From: Streptomyces scopuliridis RB72
Lineage (GTDB): Bacteria; Actinomycetota; Actinomycetes; Streptomycetales; Streptomycetaceae
DNA: 64,000 bases
NCBI RefSeq assembly: GCF_000718095.1
Contig: NZ_JOEI01000006.1
Span: 146,103-210,102 of the forward strand
Reading direction: 5' to 3'
Position 1 is the stretch's first letter; every line of letters begins with the position of its first letter. The notes beneath the pieces were generated by a model that saw nothing but the letters and a program-made list of their open reading frames with translations, ran no database searches and was not told where the DNA came from. Below are positions 16,277-24,019 of this stretch, in pieces. The translations under genes and the position numbers were made by a program.

Positions 16277-17148
16277 CCGGCGTCGGCCCCCTTGACGCCC
16301 GGTCCGTCGGTGCCCTCCGTCTCGTCCGCCCAGCGCACGGCGAGCGCCGCGGCCTTGCGGGCGGCTTCGGCGACCGCTTCGGGACCGTCCCCGCCGGCCT
16401 TGGCCGCCGCGTAACCGACCAGGAAGGTCGTCAGCGGCGCGGCGGGCCTGGCGACGCCGTGCGCGGCGTCGCGGGCGAGATCGAGGAGTACATGGGTGTC
16501 GACATCCAGCTCGATGCCGAGTTCGTCCTTGACTGCGGTGATCCATTCGTCCAGCACGGTCCCATGCTCTCTGATCCTGGCCCGCGCTGTGGAGATGTCT
16601 TCCCAGGTGTCGCAGTCGAAGGAGGCGAGCGGATCAGCGTCGACCCGGGCGAGGTCGAGTTCCTCCACCAGCAGCCGGAGCGGCAGGCCGGGCAGACTGC
16701 CGTACTCGGTGGCGAGAAGGGCCAGTTCACGACGGAGCGGCTCGGCGCGGTAGGCGGCGACCAGCGGCTGGTCACGGCCTTCGGCGTCGGTGAGCAGGGC
16801 CCCCTCCCGGCCGGTTCTGTCCAGCGTCTCGATCAGGCGGCGCACCGTCGGCTCCCCCAGGAACGGCAGATCCGCGGAGAGTACGAGCACGGTGTCCGCC
16901 TCCGCGCACCGCACCCCCGCGTCGAGCGCGGCGACCGGCCCGCCGCCGGGCGGATCCTCGCGCGCCCAGCGCACCGGCCGCGCTGTGGGCCGCCTGCCGC
17001 CCACGACTACGGTGCGGGCGGCCCCTTCGCAGGCCGCCAGCACCCGGTCGAGCAGCGACCGGCCCCCGACGCGTACCCCTGGCTTGTCGGCGCCGCCGAG
17101 CCTCTTGGCGGCACCTCCGGCGAGCACGATGGCGTCATACGCGGTCAT
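16273..17148 (-). CDS. mobA: Molybdenum cofactor guanylyltransferase MobA-like, with C-terminal DUF6457-type domain
   Basis: A 291-residue nucleotidyltransferase. Residues 1-185 are the NTP-transferase domain: AIVLAGGAAKRLGGADKP is the LAGG-x-S/A-x-R-x-G-x-DK motif, VLVLSADLPFL the metal-binding region, and DQPLVAAYR the substrate loop. It would attach GMP to molybdopterin to form the bis-MGD precursor. The last 100 residues (VLDEWITAVKDELGIELDVD onward) are a separate helical domain that in Streptomyces is often fused to MobA; its role is unknown. The gene lies 81 nt downstream of bkdC on the same strand and overlaps moeA by 4 nt. Confidence 0.85.
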   Translation of the reverse strand: MTAYDAIVLAGGAAKRLGGADKPGVRVGGRSLLDRVLAACEGAARTVVVGGRRPTARPVRWAREDPPGGGPVAALDAGVRCAEADTVLVLSADLPFLGEPTVRRLIETLDRTGREGALLTDAEGRDQPLVAAYRAEPLRRELALLATEYGSLPGLPLRLLVEELDLARVDADPLASFDCDTWEDISTARARIREHGTVLDEWITAVKDELGIELDVDTHVLLDLARDAAHGVARPAAPLTTFLVGYAAAKAGGDGPEAVAEAARKAAALAVRWADETEGTDGPGVKGADAG

Positions 17149-17229
17149 GGCTGAAGTATGGGCCGCGACGGCACGCCCGAAGCACCCGAGGTGGCCTGTT
17201 TTCGAGCGACCACCTCCCTAGGCCCTGAC

Positions 17230-18642
17230 CTACAGCGCGCGCAGCAGCACCGCCGGCTGTTCGACGCAGTCCGCCACGTAGCGCAGGAAACCGCCCGCCG
17301 TACCGCCGTCACAGACGCGGTGGTCGAAGGTGAGCGACAGCTGGACGACCTGACGCACGGCCAGCTCACCCTCGTACACCCATGGCTTGGGCACGATCCT
17401 GCCGATCCCGAGCATCGCCGCCTCGGGGTGGTTGATGATCGGCGTCGAGCCGTCGACCCCGAACACCCCGTAGTTGTTGAGGGTGAACGTCCCGCCGGTC
17501 AGGTCGCCCGGCGTGAGCGTGCCCGCCCTGCCCGCCTCCGTCAGCCGCGCGAACTCGGCGCTCAGCGACTCCGCGGAGCGGGCGTGCGCGTCCCGTACGA
17601 CAGGGACGACCAGGCCACGGTCGGTCTGCGCGGCGAAGCCGAGGTGCACCTCCGGCAGGCGCACGATCTCCCGCGCTGCCAGATCCACGGTGGAGTTCAG
17701 CTCGGGGTGGCGAGCGAGGGCCGCCGTGCAGATCCGGGCGAACAGGGCGATCAGCGAGATCTTGGTCCCTCCGGCCGCGTTCATCGCCGTACGCGCGGCC
17801 AGCAGTTCCGTGGCGTCCGCGTCGACCCAGCAGGTCGCGTCCGGGATCTCGTGACGGCTGCGGGTGAGCTTGTCCGCGACCGCGCCGCGTACGCCCCGCA
17901 GAGGCACCCTGGTGACGCCGGGCCGCGTGGACGGAGTGGCCTGCATGGGAGCCGGAGCCGGGGACGGAGTCTGTGTCGTGGCAGGAGCGGGGGCGGGGGT
18001 GGCGGGTGGTGCCTGTGCGGCGCCCTGGCGGATCGCCTGCTCGACATCGCACCGCAGGATCAGCCCGTCCCGCCCCGAGCCCGTCAGCTCCCGCAGATCG
18101 AGGCCGTGCTCGCGGGCCAGCCTGCGGACCAGCGGGGAGACGACGGGGACCGCCCCGGCCGCGCCGTTCACCGGTTCACGAGCGGGCGCGGGGGCAGCGG
18201 CGGACGCGCTCATCGGCGCCCGGCGGACCCGGCGCCTGCGCGCCGCCGGAGCGCCCGTACCGTACCCGACCAGCACATTGCCCGACGTCTCGTCGGAGGC
18301 CGAAGCCGAGGTGGGGGCGGGAGCGGGGGCCGGGTCAGCAGTCGGGGCAGCGGCCTCCGGCGCGACAGCCGCCGTCGGCGCGTCGGCCGGTTCCGACGCC
18401 CCCACCGCCACCGTCAGCAGCGGCGCCCCGACAGGCAGCTCCGTGCCCTCCTCGCCGTAGCGCGCCGTCACCACACCCCCGTAGGGGCAGGGCACCTCCA
18501 CCATCGCCTTGGCCGTCTCGACCTCGACCACCGGCTGATCGACGGCGACGACATCCCCCACCGACACCAGCCAGCGGACGATCTCCGCCTCGGTCAGCCC
18601 TTCCCCGAGGTCCGGCAGTTTGAATTCCAGCACCTGGGCCAT
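17230..18642 (-). CDS. bkdC: Branched-chain 2-oxoacid dehydrogenase E2 (dihydrolipoyl acyltransferase)
   Basis: A 470-residue E2 core subunit moving branched acyl groups (isobutyryl, isovaleryl, 2-methylbutyryl) to CoA, which supplies precursors for branched fatty acids and polyketides. It has one lipoyl domain (residues 1-80, lipoyl Lys in VEVETAKAMVEVP), a Pro/Ala linker, a subunit-binding domain (VSPLVRRLAREHGLDLRELT), a second linker, and a catalytic domain ending with the His motif DHRVCDGG. The ATG at 18642 overlaps the bkdB stop by one base (TGATG). It is last in bkdABC. The E3 subunit is not in the window, as is usual in Streptomyces. Confidence 0.95.
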   Translation of the reverse strand: MAQVLEFKLPDLGEGLTEAEIVRWLVSVGDVVAVDQPVVEVETAKAMVEVPCPYGGVVTARYGEEGTELPVGAPLLTVAVGASEPADAPTAAVAPEAAAPTADPAPAPAPTSASASDETSGNVLVGYGTGAPAARRRRVRRAPMSASAAAPAPAREPVNGAAGAVPVVSPLVRRLAREHGLDLRELTGSGRDGLILRCDVEQAIRQGAAQAPPATPAPAPATTQTPSPAPAPMQATPSTRPGVTRVPLRGVRGAVADKLTRSRHEIPDATCWVDADATELLAARTAMNAAGGTKISLIALFARICTAALARHPELNSTVDLAAREIVRLPEVHLGFAAQTDRGLVVPVVRDAHARSAESLSAEFARLTEAGRAGTLTPGDLTGGTFTLNNYGVFGVDGSTPIINHPEAAMLGIGRIVPKPWVYEGELAVRQVVQLSLTFDHRVCDGGTAGGFLRYVADCVEQPAVLLRAL

Positions 18643-19646
18643 CAGCTCTCCGTCTCCCACTGGAGTCGCGCGACCGCGTCCAGCACCCGGTCCACTCCCG
18701 GAAGATGGTGCCTCTCCAGCATGGGCGGCGGATAGGGAATGTCGAATCCGGCCACCCGCAGGACCGGCGCCTCCAGGTAGTGGAAGCAGCGCTCGGTGAC
18801 CCGGGCGGCGATCTCCCCACCCGGCCCGCCGAAGCCGGTGGACTCGTGGACCACGACCGCGCGCCCCGAACGCCGTACGGACGCCGCGACCGTCTCGTCG
18901 TCGAACGGCACCAGCGAGCGCAGATCGACGACCTCCAGGTCCCAGCCCTCGGCGCGGGCCGCCTCCGCCGCCTCCAGACAGACCGGCAGGGAAGGACCGT
19001 AGGTGATCAGCGTGGCGCTGCTGCCCCGGCGCCGGACGACGGCCCGCCCGATCGGGGCGACCTCGGCCGGCTCGTCCGGCGACCACGGGGCCTTCGACCA
19101 GTAGAGCCGCTTCGGCTCCAGGAAGATCACCGGATCATCGGAGGCGATCGCGGCCCGAAGCAGCCCGTACGCGTCGTCGACCGTGGCGGGCGTGACGACA
19201 TGGAGGCCGGGGGTCGCCATGTAGTACGCCTCCGAGGAGTCGCTGTGGTGCTCGACCCCGCCGATCCCGCCGCCGTACGGCACCCGCACGGTGATCGGCA
19301 GCGGCATCGCGCCTCGCGTGCGGTTCCGCATCTTCGCCACATGGCTGATCAGCTGCTCGAACGACGGATAGGCGAAGGCGTCGAACTGCATCTCCACGAC
19401 GGGCCGCAGCCCGTACATCGCCATCCCGACGGCCGCCCCCAAGATGCCGGCCTCGGCGAGCGGGGTGTCCGTACAGCGGTCGTCGCCGAACTCGGCCGCG
19501 AGCCCGTCGGTGATCCGGAAGACCCCGCCGAGCGTGCCGACGTCCTCACCGAGGACATGGACGGAGGGGTCCTCGGCCATCGCGTCGCGCAGCGCGCGCC
19601 GCAGGGCCTGCGCCATGGTGGCGGGCTTCACCGCGACGGTGGTCAT
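18642..19646 (-). CDS. bkdB: Branched-chain 2-oxoacid dehydrogenase E1 beta subunit
   Basis: A 334-residue transketolase-like subunit. It carries the beta-subunit landmarks LGEDVGTLGGVFRITDG, DTPLAEAGILGAAVGMAMYG, and RVPYGGGIGGVEHHSDSSEA with the catalytic His pair, plus the C-terminal domain (VEVVDLRSLVPFDDETV). Together with the alpha subunit it decarboxylates 2-oxoisovalerate and related acids using thiamine diphosphate and loads lipoyl-E2. Its start overlaps the bkdA stop by 4 nt (ATGA) and its stop overlaps bkdC, so the three subunits are coupled for balanced synthesis. Confidence 0.95.
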   Translation of the reverse strand: MTTVAVKPATMAQALRRALRDAMAEDPSVHVLGEDVGTLGGVFRITDGLAAEFGDDRCTDTPLAEAGILGAAVGMAMYGLRPVVEMQFDAFAYPSFEQLISHVAKMRNRTRGAMPLPITVRVPYGGGIGGVEHHSDSSEAYYMATPGLHVVTPATVDDAYGLLRAAIASDDPVIFLEPKRLYWSKAPWSPDEPAEVAPIGRAVVRRRGSSATLITYGPSLPVCLEAAEAARAEGWDLEVVDLRSLVPFDDETVAASVRRSGRAVVVHESTGFGGPGGEIAARVTERCFHYLEAPVLRVAGFDIPYPPPMLERHHLPGVDRVLDAVARLQWETES

Positions 19647-20857
19647 CGCACCTCACCGGATCCTTCCGTGCGTCCTTCCCCGGAGCCTTCTCCCGGTTCT
19701 TCTCCGGAGCCTTCCTCGGCCGAGGCGTCCAGCTCGGCCCGGAGCTGCGCCGCCTGCTCACGCAGCTGGACGGTCTGATCCGCGTAGACATGCGTGAAGA
19801 GGTCCATGGGGTTGAGCACCGGCTCGGCGTTCATGCGGTCGCGCAGCCGCGCGGCCATCGTCTCGGCGGCCTCGGCGGCCTTCCTGATGCCGTCCTCGTC
19901 GAGCACCCCGCGCGCGGTCAGCTCGTGTTCGAGCAGCCGGAGCGGGTCGTGCGCGCGCCAGATCTCGACCTCGTCGCCGGCCCGGTAGCGCGTGGCGTCG
20001 TCGGCGTTCGTATGGGCGTCGATGCGGTACGTCACGGCCTCGACCAGCGTCGGTCCCTCGCCGCGCCCGGCACGCGCCAGGGCCTCGCCGAGGACCGTGT
20101 GCACCGCGACCACGTCGTTGCCGTCCACCAGCCGGCCCGGCATGCCATACCCGACGGCCTTGTGGGCCAGGGAGGGCGCCGCAGTCTGCTTGGCGAGCGG
20201 CACGGAGATCGCGAAGCCGTTGTTCTGGACGAGGAAGACGACCGGGACCCGCCACACGGCGGCGAAGTTCAGCGCCTCGTGGAAGTCGCCCTCGCTGGTG
20301 CCCCCGTCGCCCACGAGGGCGAGCGCGACCACATCGTCCCCCTTGAGCCGGGCCGCGTGAGCCAGGCCGACGGCGTGCGGCAGCTGGGTCGCCAGCGGTG
20401 TCGACAGCGGCGCGATCCGGTGCTCGTGCGGGTCGTAGCCGGTGTGCCAGTCGCCGCGCAGCAGCGTCAGCGCCTGCACGGGATCCAGCCCGCGCGCCAC
20501 GGCCGCGAGGGTGTCGCGGTAGCTGGGGAAGAGCCAGTCCTGCTCCCGCAGGACCAGCGCGGCGGCGATCTGGCAGGCCTCCTGTCCGGTGCTCGACGGG
20601 TAGACGGCGAGCCTGCCCTGCTTGGTCAGCGCCGTGGCCTGCGTGTTGTACCTGCGCCCGCGGACCAGCTCGGCGTAGAGCCGCAGCAGCAGGGCGGGGT
20701 CGGCCCCGGCCGCGGCGTCCGTACCCAGCACGCGGTACGGCTCGGGGTCGGGCAGCAGCGGTGCGGGGTCGGTACGCGGCCGCCACGCCGGGGGCGGGTG
20801 CGACAGGTGGCCCGCGGCACCGGGCGGTTCCTGGACCGACGTACTGCTTTCCTTCAC
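19643..20857 (-). CDS. bkdA: Branched-chain 2-oxoacid dehydrogenase E1 alpha subunit
   Basis: A 404-residue thiamine-diphosphate subunit. The cofactor motif GDGGTSEGDFHEALNFAAVW fits the G-D-G...N pattern (about residues 195-220), followed by FLVQNNGFAIS. RIDAHTNADDATRYR is the phosphorylation-loop region known from this family. The tail of about 25 residues is a Glu/Gly/Ser repeat, an unusual acidic extension. The GTG at 20857 is chosen because GAGGAGG precedes it by about 7 nt. It is first in bkdABC and divergent from bkdR across 188 bp containing an operator-like dyad and two DnaA boxes. Confidence 0.95.
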   Translation of the reverse strand: MKESSTSVQEPPGAAGHLSHPPPAWRPRTDPAPLLPDPEPYRVLGTDAAAGADPALLLRLYAELVRGRRYNTQATALTKQGRLAVYPSSTGQEACQIAAALVLREQDWLFPSYRDTLAAVARGLDPVQALTLLRGDWHTGYDPHEHRIAPLSTPLATQLPHAVGLAHAARLKGDDVVALALVGDGGTSEGDFHEALNFAAVWRVPVVFLVQNNGFAISVPLAKQTAAPSLAHKAVGYGMPGRLVDGNDVVAVHTVLGEALARAGRGEGPTLVEAVTYRIDAHTNADDATRYRAGDEVEIWRAHDPLRLLEHELTARGVLDEDGIRKAAEAAETMAARLRDRMNAEPVLNPMDLFTHVYADQTVQLREQAAQLRAELDASAEEGSGEEPGEGSGEGRTEGSGEVR

Positions 20858-20915
20858 GCGTGCACCTCCTCGTGGGAGCGGGTGAACGGGTGCCAAGATG
20901 TGGCACGCCTCACCT

Positions 20916-20929
20916 ACCGATTGTTCGGT
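20916..20929. promoter_or_regulatory. ACCGA-N4-TCGGT operator upstream of bkdA
   Basis: ACCGA TTGT TCGGT is a perfect 5-bp dyad, 59 bases upstream of the bkdA start. It differs by one spacer base from the sites at 23930-23943 and 28767-28780 near the phenylacetate genes. A TetR-family protein is the likely binder. Confidence 0.6.
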
Positions 20930-20963
20930 CGTCAGGGCATTTTGGCTACACGCGGCTCCAGCC

Positions 20964-20985
20964 TGTGGACAAACGGTTCTCCACA
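20964..20985. other. Pair of DnaA boxes in the bkdA-bkdR gap
   Basis: TGTGGACAA at 20964-20972 is the exact complement of the preferred Streptomyces DnaA box TTGTCCACA. TTCTCCACA at 20977-20985, facing the other way, fits the looser consensus. They lie in the divergent promoter region, so DnaA could bind there or even affect bkdR. Confidence 0.55.
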
Positions 20986-21045
20986 GCTTGGGATGGACGC
21001 AGGCCGTCCATGGCGCGGAGCCGGGGAGACAGGGGAGCTGAACAA

Positions 21046-21585
21046 ATGGCCGACGGCACGGACCGGGAGATCGACGGGGTGGGGGTCAGACCCGGCGCCG
21101 AGAGAGGCGGCGGCGGTACGGAAGCCATGCTTCCGGCGCGCCCGCTGGACGCCATCGATCAGGACATTCTCCGCATCCTGCGGGCGGACGGCCGTGCCTC
21201 GATACGGTCGGTGGCCGAGCGCGTCCATGTCTCGCGCGCCAACGCGTACGCCCGGATCAACCGGCTGATCGACGACGGCGTGATCCGCGGTTTCAGCGCC
21301 AGCGTCAACCATGAACGCGCCGGTCAGGGCGCGTCCGCGTACATCACCCTGAAGATCGTGCAGAACTCCTGGCGCACCGTGCGCGAACAGCTCCAGGAGC
21401 TGCCGGGGGCCACCCATATCGCGCTGGTCAGCGGCGACTTCGACGTTCTGCTGCTGGTGCACGCCCCGGACAACCGCTCCCTGCGGGAGCTGGTCCTGAC
21501 CAGGCTCCAGGCCATCCCCGAGGTGCTCTCGACCCGGACGCTGCTGGTCTTCGAGGAGACGGACCTGAACGGGCCCCCTCCGTAG
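21046..21585 (+). CDS. bkdR: Lrp/AsnC-family regulator BkdR
   Basis: A 179-residue feast/famine regulator. After about 30 variable residues comes the helix-turn-helix (LDAIDQDILRILRADGRASI, RSVAERVHVSRANAYARINR) and a RAM ligand-binding/oligomerisation domain ending VSGDFDVLLLVHAPD and LVFEETDLN. The ATG at 21046 has AGGGGAG at 21031-21037. Divergence from bkdABC indicates it controls that operon, probably sensing leucine, valine or their keto acids; in Pseudomonas and Streptomyces the same pairing is known. The stop codon sits in the first unit of a tandem repeat. Confidence 0.9.
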   Translation: MADGTDREIDGVGVRPGAERGGGGTEAMLPARPLDAIDQDILRILRADGRASIRSVAERVHVSRANAYARINRLIDDGVIRGFSASVNHERAGQGASAYITLKIVQNSWRTVREQLQELPGATHIALVSGDFDVLLLVHAPDNRSLRELVLTRLQAIPEVLSTRTLLVFEETDLNGPPP

Positions 21586-21698
21586 AAACGGGCCCCCTCC
21601 GTAGAAAGGCCCCTTCCGTAGTAAACGGCCCCCTCTTTAAGAGCTTTAAGAGCACTAAGAGGAGGCCGCTTCGGGATTACGGAGGAGGCCGCTACGGG
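21569..21698. repeat. Tandem repeats around the bkdR / TetR convergent ends
   Basis: A unit reading roughly GGGCCCCCTCCGTAGAAAC is repeated three to four times from 21569 to 21635; the first copy contains the bkdR stop codon. A second pair, GGAGGCCGCT(T/A)CGGG, lies at 21661 and 21684 and reaches into the TetR stop. Repeats copying a gene end suggest slippage around the terminator. Confidence 0.7.
21627..21667. terminator. Bidirectional terminator between bkdR and the TetR gene
   Basis: GGCCCCCTCTT (21627-21637) pairs with AAGAGGAGGCC (21657-21667) with one mismatch. The loop is A+T-rich with TTTAAGAG repeated. It lies between convergent genes. Confidence 0.6.
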
Positions 21699-22297
21699 CC
21701 CTGCTGGGCGTCGGTCCGCAGCCCGTCGAAGGCCAGCCGTACGACCGCCTCCGCCACCTGGTCACGGTCATAGCCGCCGGGCGCGTGCGGCCGGTACCAC
21801 TCCACCAGGGAGTTGACCATGCCGAAGAGCAGCCGGGTCGCCAGCCTGATGTCCATGTCGGCGCGCAGATCACCGTCCGCCGCGGCGGCCTTCAGCAGAT
21901 CGGCGACCCGCTGGTCGAACTCGCGGCGCCGCTCCATCGCCCAGCGCTCGGTCTGGGTATTGCCCCTGACCCGCAGCAGCAGCGTCACATACGGCAGCTC
22001 CGCGATCAGCACCTCGACCGTACGGCGGGTCACGTACTCCACCCGCCCGATGGCCCGTCCGCGCGTCGCCCCCTCCTCTTCGAGGATCCCGAAGAGGCCG
22101 TCCAGGGCGCGGCTGACCGCACGGCGCAGCAGCTCCTCCTTGCCCACGACGTGGTGGTATATCGAGGACTTGGAGATCCCGGCCGCCTTGGAGAGATGCT
22201 CCATGGAGGTGCCGTCGTACCCGCGCTCGTTGAAGACGCGGACAGCGACGGTCAGCAGGGTCTCGGGCGTATAGGTGTCGCGCTTCGCAGTGGTCAT
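21692..22297 (-). CDS. TetR-family regulator of the phenylacetate cluster
   Basis: A 201-residue regulator. The N-terminal helix-turn-helix runs over about residues 10-57 (LLTVAVRVFNERGYDGTSME, then GISKSSIYHHVVGKEELL). The C-terminal helical domain would bind an inducer; in actinobacterial paa clusters this is phenylacetyl-CoA. The ATG at 22297 overlaps the paaH stop by 4 nt (ATGA), so it is co-translated with paaH. The shared ACCGA-N4-TCGGT sites upstream of paaH/paaN, paaA and bkdA make this protein the best candidate binder. It could be named PaaR by analogy, but I leave the symbol empty. Confidence 0.88.
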   Translation of the reverse strand: MTTAKRDTYTPETLLTVAVRVFNERGYDGTSMEHLSKAAGISKSSIYHHVVGKEELLRRAVSRALDGLFGILEEEGATRGRAIGRVEYVTRRTVEVLIAELPYVTLLLRVRGNTQTERWAMERRREFDQRVADLLKAAAADGDLRADMDIRLATRLLFGMVNSLVEWYRPHAPGGYDRDQVAEAVVRLAFDGLRTDAQQGP

Positions 22298-23814
22298 GAC
22301 GCGTCGTCCTCCTGGGCGGCGGCCAGGCGGCGCAGTGCCTGGGAGGGGGCGTAGCGGCCCGTGGGGTACTCCTCGTGCAGGGCCTCCAGCGTGTCCAGCG
22401 CCCACCGCGCGCCGAGCCGGTCGCCCCAGTCGAGGGGGCCTCGCGGGTAGTTGACGCCGAGCCGCATCGCGAGGTCGATGTCCGCCGGGGCCGCCACCTG
22501 GCGCGCCGCCGCGTCGAGCGCGAAGTCCACGAGCATCGCGACCGTACGGGCCACGATCAGGCCCGGGAGGTCGGCGATCACGCTGACGTCCTTGCCCAGC
22601 GCCTGGAAGAGGCCGACGGCCTCCTTCAGGGCGGCCTCCGCCACCCGGGCGGCGGGTGCGAGGGCGATCCGGGTCGCCTCCCGGTAGTCCAGCGCCAGAT
22701 CGAAGTGGATGACGGGCATCCCCGCGTCGTCGGCGGCCGAGCCGTCCGCCAGGAAGAGACGCGTGCCGTCGGACAGTTCGATCCAGCCGGGGTAGCCGGG
22801 GACGGCGTCGTCCTTGCGGGAGACAGCGATCCCCGCTTCCTCGATCAGGCCGGGCAGCGCGTCCGCCGCGAACAGCTCGCCCCGCACGATGACGGACGCG
22901 GGCGCCTTTTCGGGCCCCGCCGTGTGCGCGGCGACCCGCGGCGCTTCCTCGCCGTACGCGTACCACCCCCGGCCCGACTTGCGCCCCAGCCGTCCCGACT
23001 CCACCAGCCGGCGCTGCGCGAGCGACGGCGTGAACTTCGGGTCCTGGAAGAAGGACTCCCAGACCGACCGGGTGACGGCCTCGTTGACATCCTGGCCGAT
23101 CAGATCGGTCAGCTCGAAGGGGCCCATCCGGAAGCCGCCGCACTCCCGCAGGACCGCGTCGATGGTCGCGGGGTCGGCGGCCCGCTCCTCGTACACGCGC
23201 AGCGCTTCCGCGTAGAAGGGGCGGGCGATGCGGTTGACGACGAAGCCGGGGGTGTCGGCGCAGCGTACCGGCGTCTTTCCCCAGGCCAGCGCGGTCGCGT
23301 GGGCGCGCTCGGCGGCTGTCTCGTCGGTCGCGAAGCCGCTGACGACCTCCACGAGCGGCAGCAGCGGGGCGGGGTTGAAGAAGTGCAGTCCCACGAAGCG
23401 GCCGGGGTGGCGCAGCGCGCCCGCGACGGCCGTGACGGAGAGGGAGGAGGTGTTGGTGGCGAGCAGACAGTCGTCGGCGACGATGTCCTCCAGCGCCGCG
23501 AAGAGTTCCCGTTTGACGGAGAGTTCCTCCAGGACCGCTTCGACCACGAGCGCGGCGTCCGCCAGCTCGGCGAGGTCCCGGGCCGGGTGCAGCCGGGCGC
23601 GCGCGGCGTCGCGCGCCACGGCGTCGAGCCGGCCCTTCTCGACCAGCCGGTCGAGTCGCCCGGCGAGGGTGGTAGCGGCCTGCTCCGCGCGGCCGGGCAC
23701 GGCGTCGTAGAGCCGTACGGGATGGCCCGCGACCAGCGCCACCTGGGCTATGCCCTGCCCCATCGTGCCGGTGCCGACGACCGCGACGACGCGGCCGGGC
23801 TCGATTGCTGTCAT
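22294..23814 (-). CDS. paaH: 3-hydroxyacyl-CoA dehydrogenase (PaaH-like, double C-terminal domain)
   Basis: A 506-residue enzyme oxidising 3-hydroxyadipyl-CoA to 3-oxoadipyl-CoA in the lower phenylacetate pathway. The NAD domain begins VVAVVGTGTMGQGIAQVAL. The catalytic His is in VGLHFFNPAPLLPLVEVV and the CoA-side motif is DTPGFVVNRIARPFYAEALR. Two C-terminal 3HCDH domains follow (about residues 185-285 and 400-490); the second has NYPRGPLDWGDRLG. The ATG at 23814 is supported by GGGAGG about 10 nt upstream. It is divergent from paaN across an operator-bearing gap. The family position fits paaH; a general beta-oxidation role is the alternative. Confidence 0.88.
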   Translation of the reverse strand: MTAIEPGRVVAVVGTGTMGQGIAQVALVAGHPVRLYDAVPGRAEQAATTLAGRLDRLVEKGRLDAVARDAARARLHPARDLAELADAALVVEAVLEELSVKRELFAALEDIVADDCLLATNTSSLSVTAVAGALRHPGRFVGLHFFNPAPLLPLVEVVSGFATDETAAERAHATALAWGKTPVRCADTPGFVVNRIARPFYAEALRVYEERAADPATIDAVLRECGGFRMGPFELTDLIGQDVNEAVTRSVWESFFQDPKFTPSLAQRRLVESGRLGRKSGRGWYAYGEEAPRVAAHTAGPEKAPASVIVRGELFAADALPGLIEEAGIAVSRKDDAVPGYPGWIELSDGTRLFLADGSAADDAGMPVIHFDLALDYREATRIALAPAARVAEAALKEAVGLFQALGKDVSVIADLPGLIVARTVAMLVDFALDAAARQVAAPADIDLAMRLGVNYPRGPLDWGDRLGARWALDTLEALHEEYPTGRYAPSQALRRLAAAQEDDAS

Positions 23815-23856
23815 GGACGCAATCCTCCCGTATGAGTAAGCCATTGAGTGAGCCGG

Positions 23857-23865
23857 TTATCCACA
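23857..23865 (+). other. DnaA box in the paaH-paaN gap
   Basis: TTATCCACA matches the canonical bacterial DnaA box and lies in the noncoding divergent region. A near copy, TTATGCACA, is at 23897-23905. It is one of several intergenic boxes in this origin-proximal window. Confidence 0.5.
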
Positions 23866-23929
23866 GACGGGTGGTCCACGGACGAGTACGGACGAGTTAT
23901 GCACAGGTTCGCCGGGCACCCTTGTCCCG

Positions 23930-23943
23930 ACCGATCGTTCGGT
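23930..23943. promoter_or_regulatory. ACCGA-N4-TCGGT operator between paaH and paaN
   Basis: ACCGA TCGT TCGGT lies in the 205-bp divergent gap, 77 bases before paaN. Extended, CCGACCGATCGTTCGGTT is identical over 18 bases to the complement of the site upstream of paaA, a match too long for chance in unrelated noncoding DNA. Confidence 0.78.
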
Positions 23944-24019
23944 TACTCTAACTCTGTCCGCCAGTTCATGTCCCTGTCCGTGTCTCTGATGCTCAGCCCG
24001 ACCGAGGAGTGGGTCCGTC

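Noticed and set aside
16277..16546. 90-residue N-terminal extension of the moeA frame
   Set aside because: Arg/Gly-rich, lies wholly inside mobA, and the ATGA overlap at 16273-16276 gives a natural start.
17149..17229. Separate promoter or small gene between bkdC and mobA
   Set aside because: The 81-base gap has no ribosome site-supported frame and no clear promoter hexamers; mobA may be read from bkd or from its own unseen promoter.
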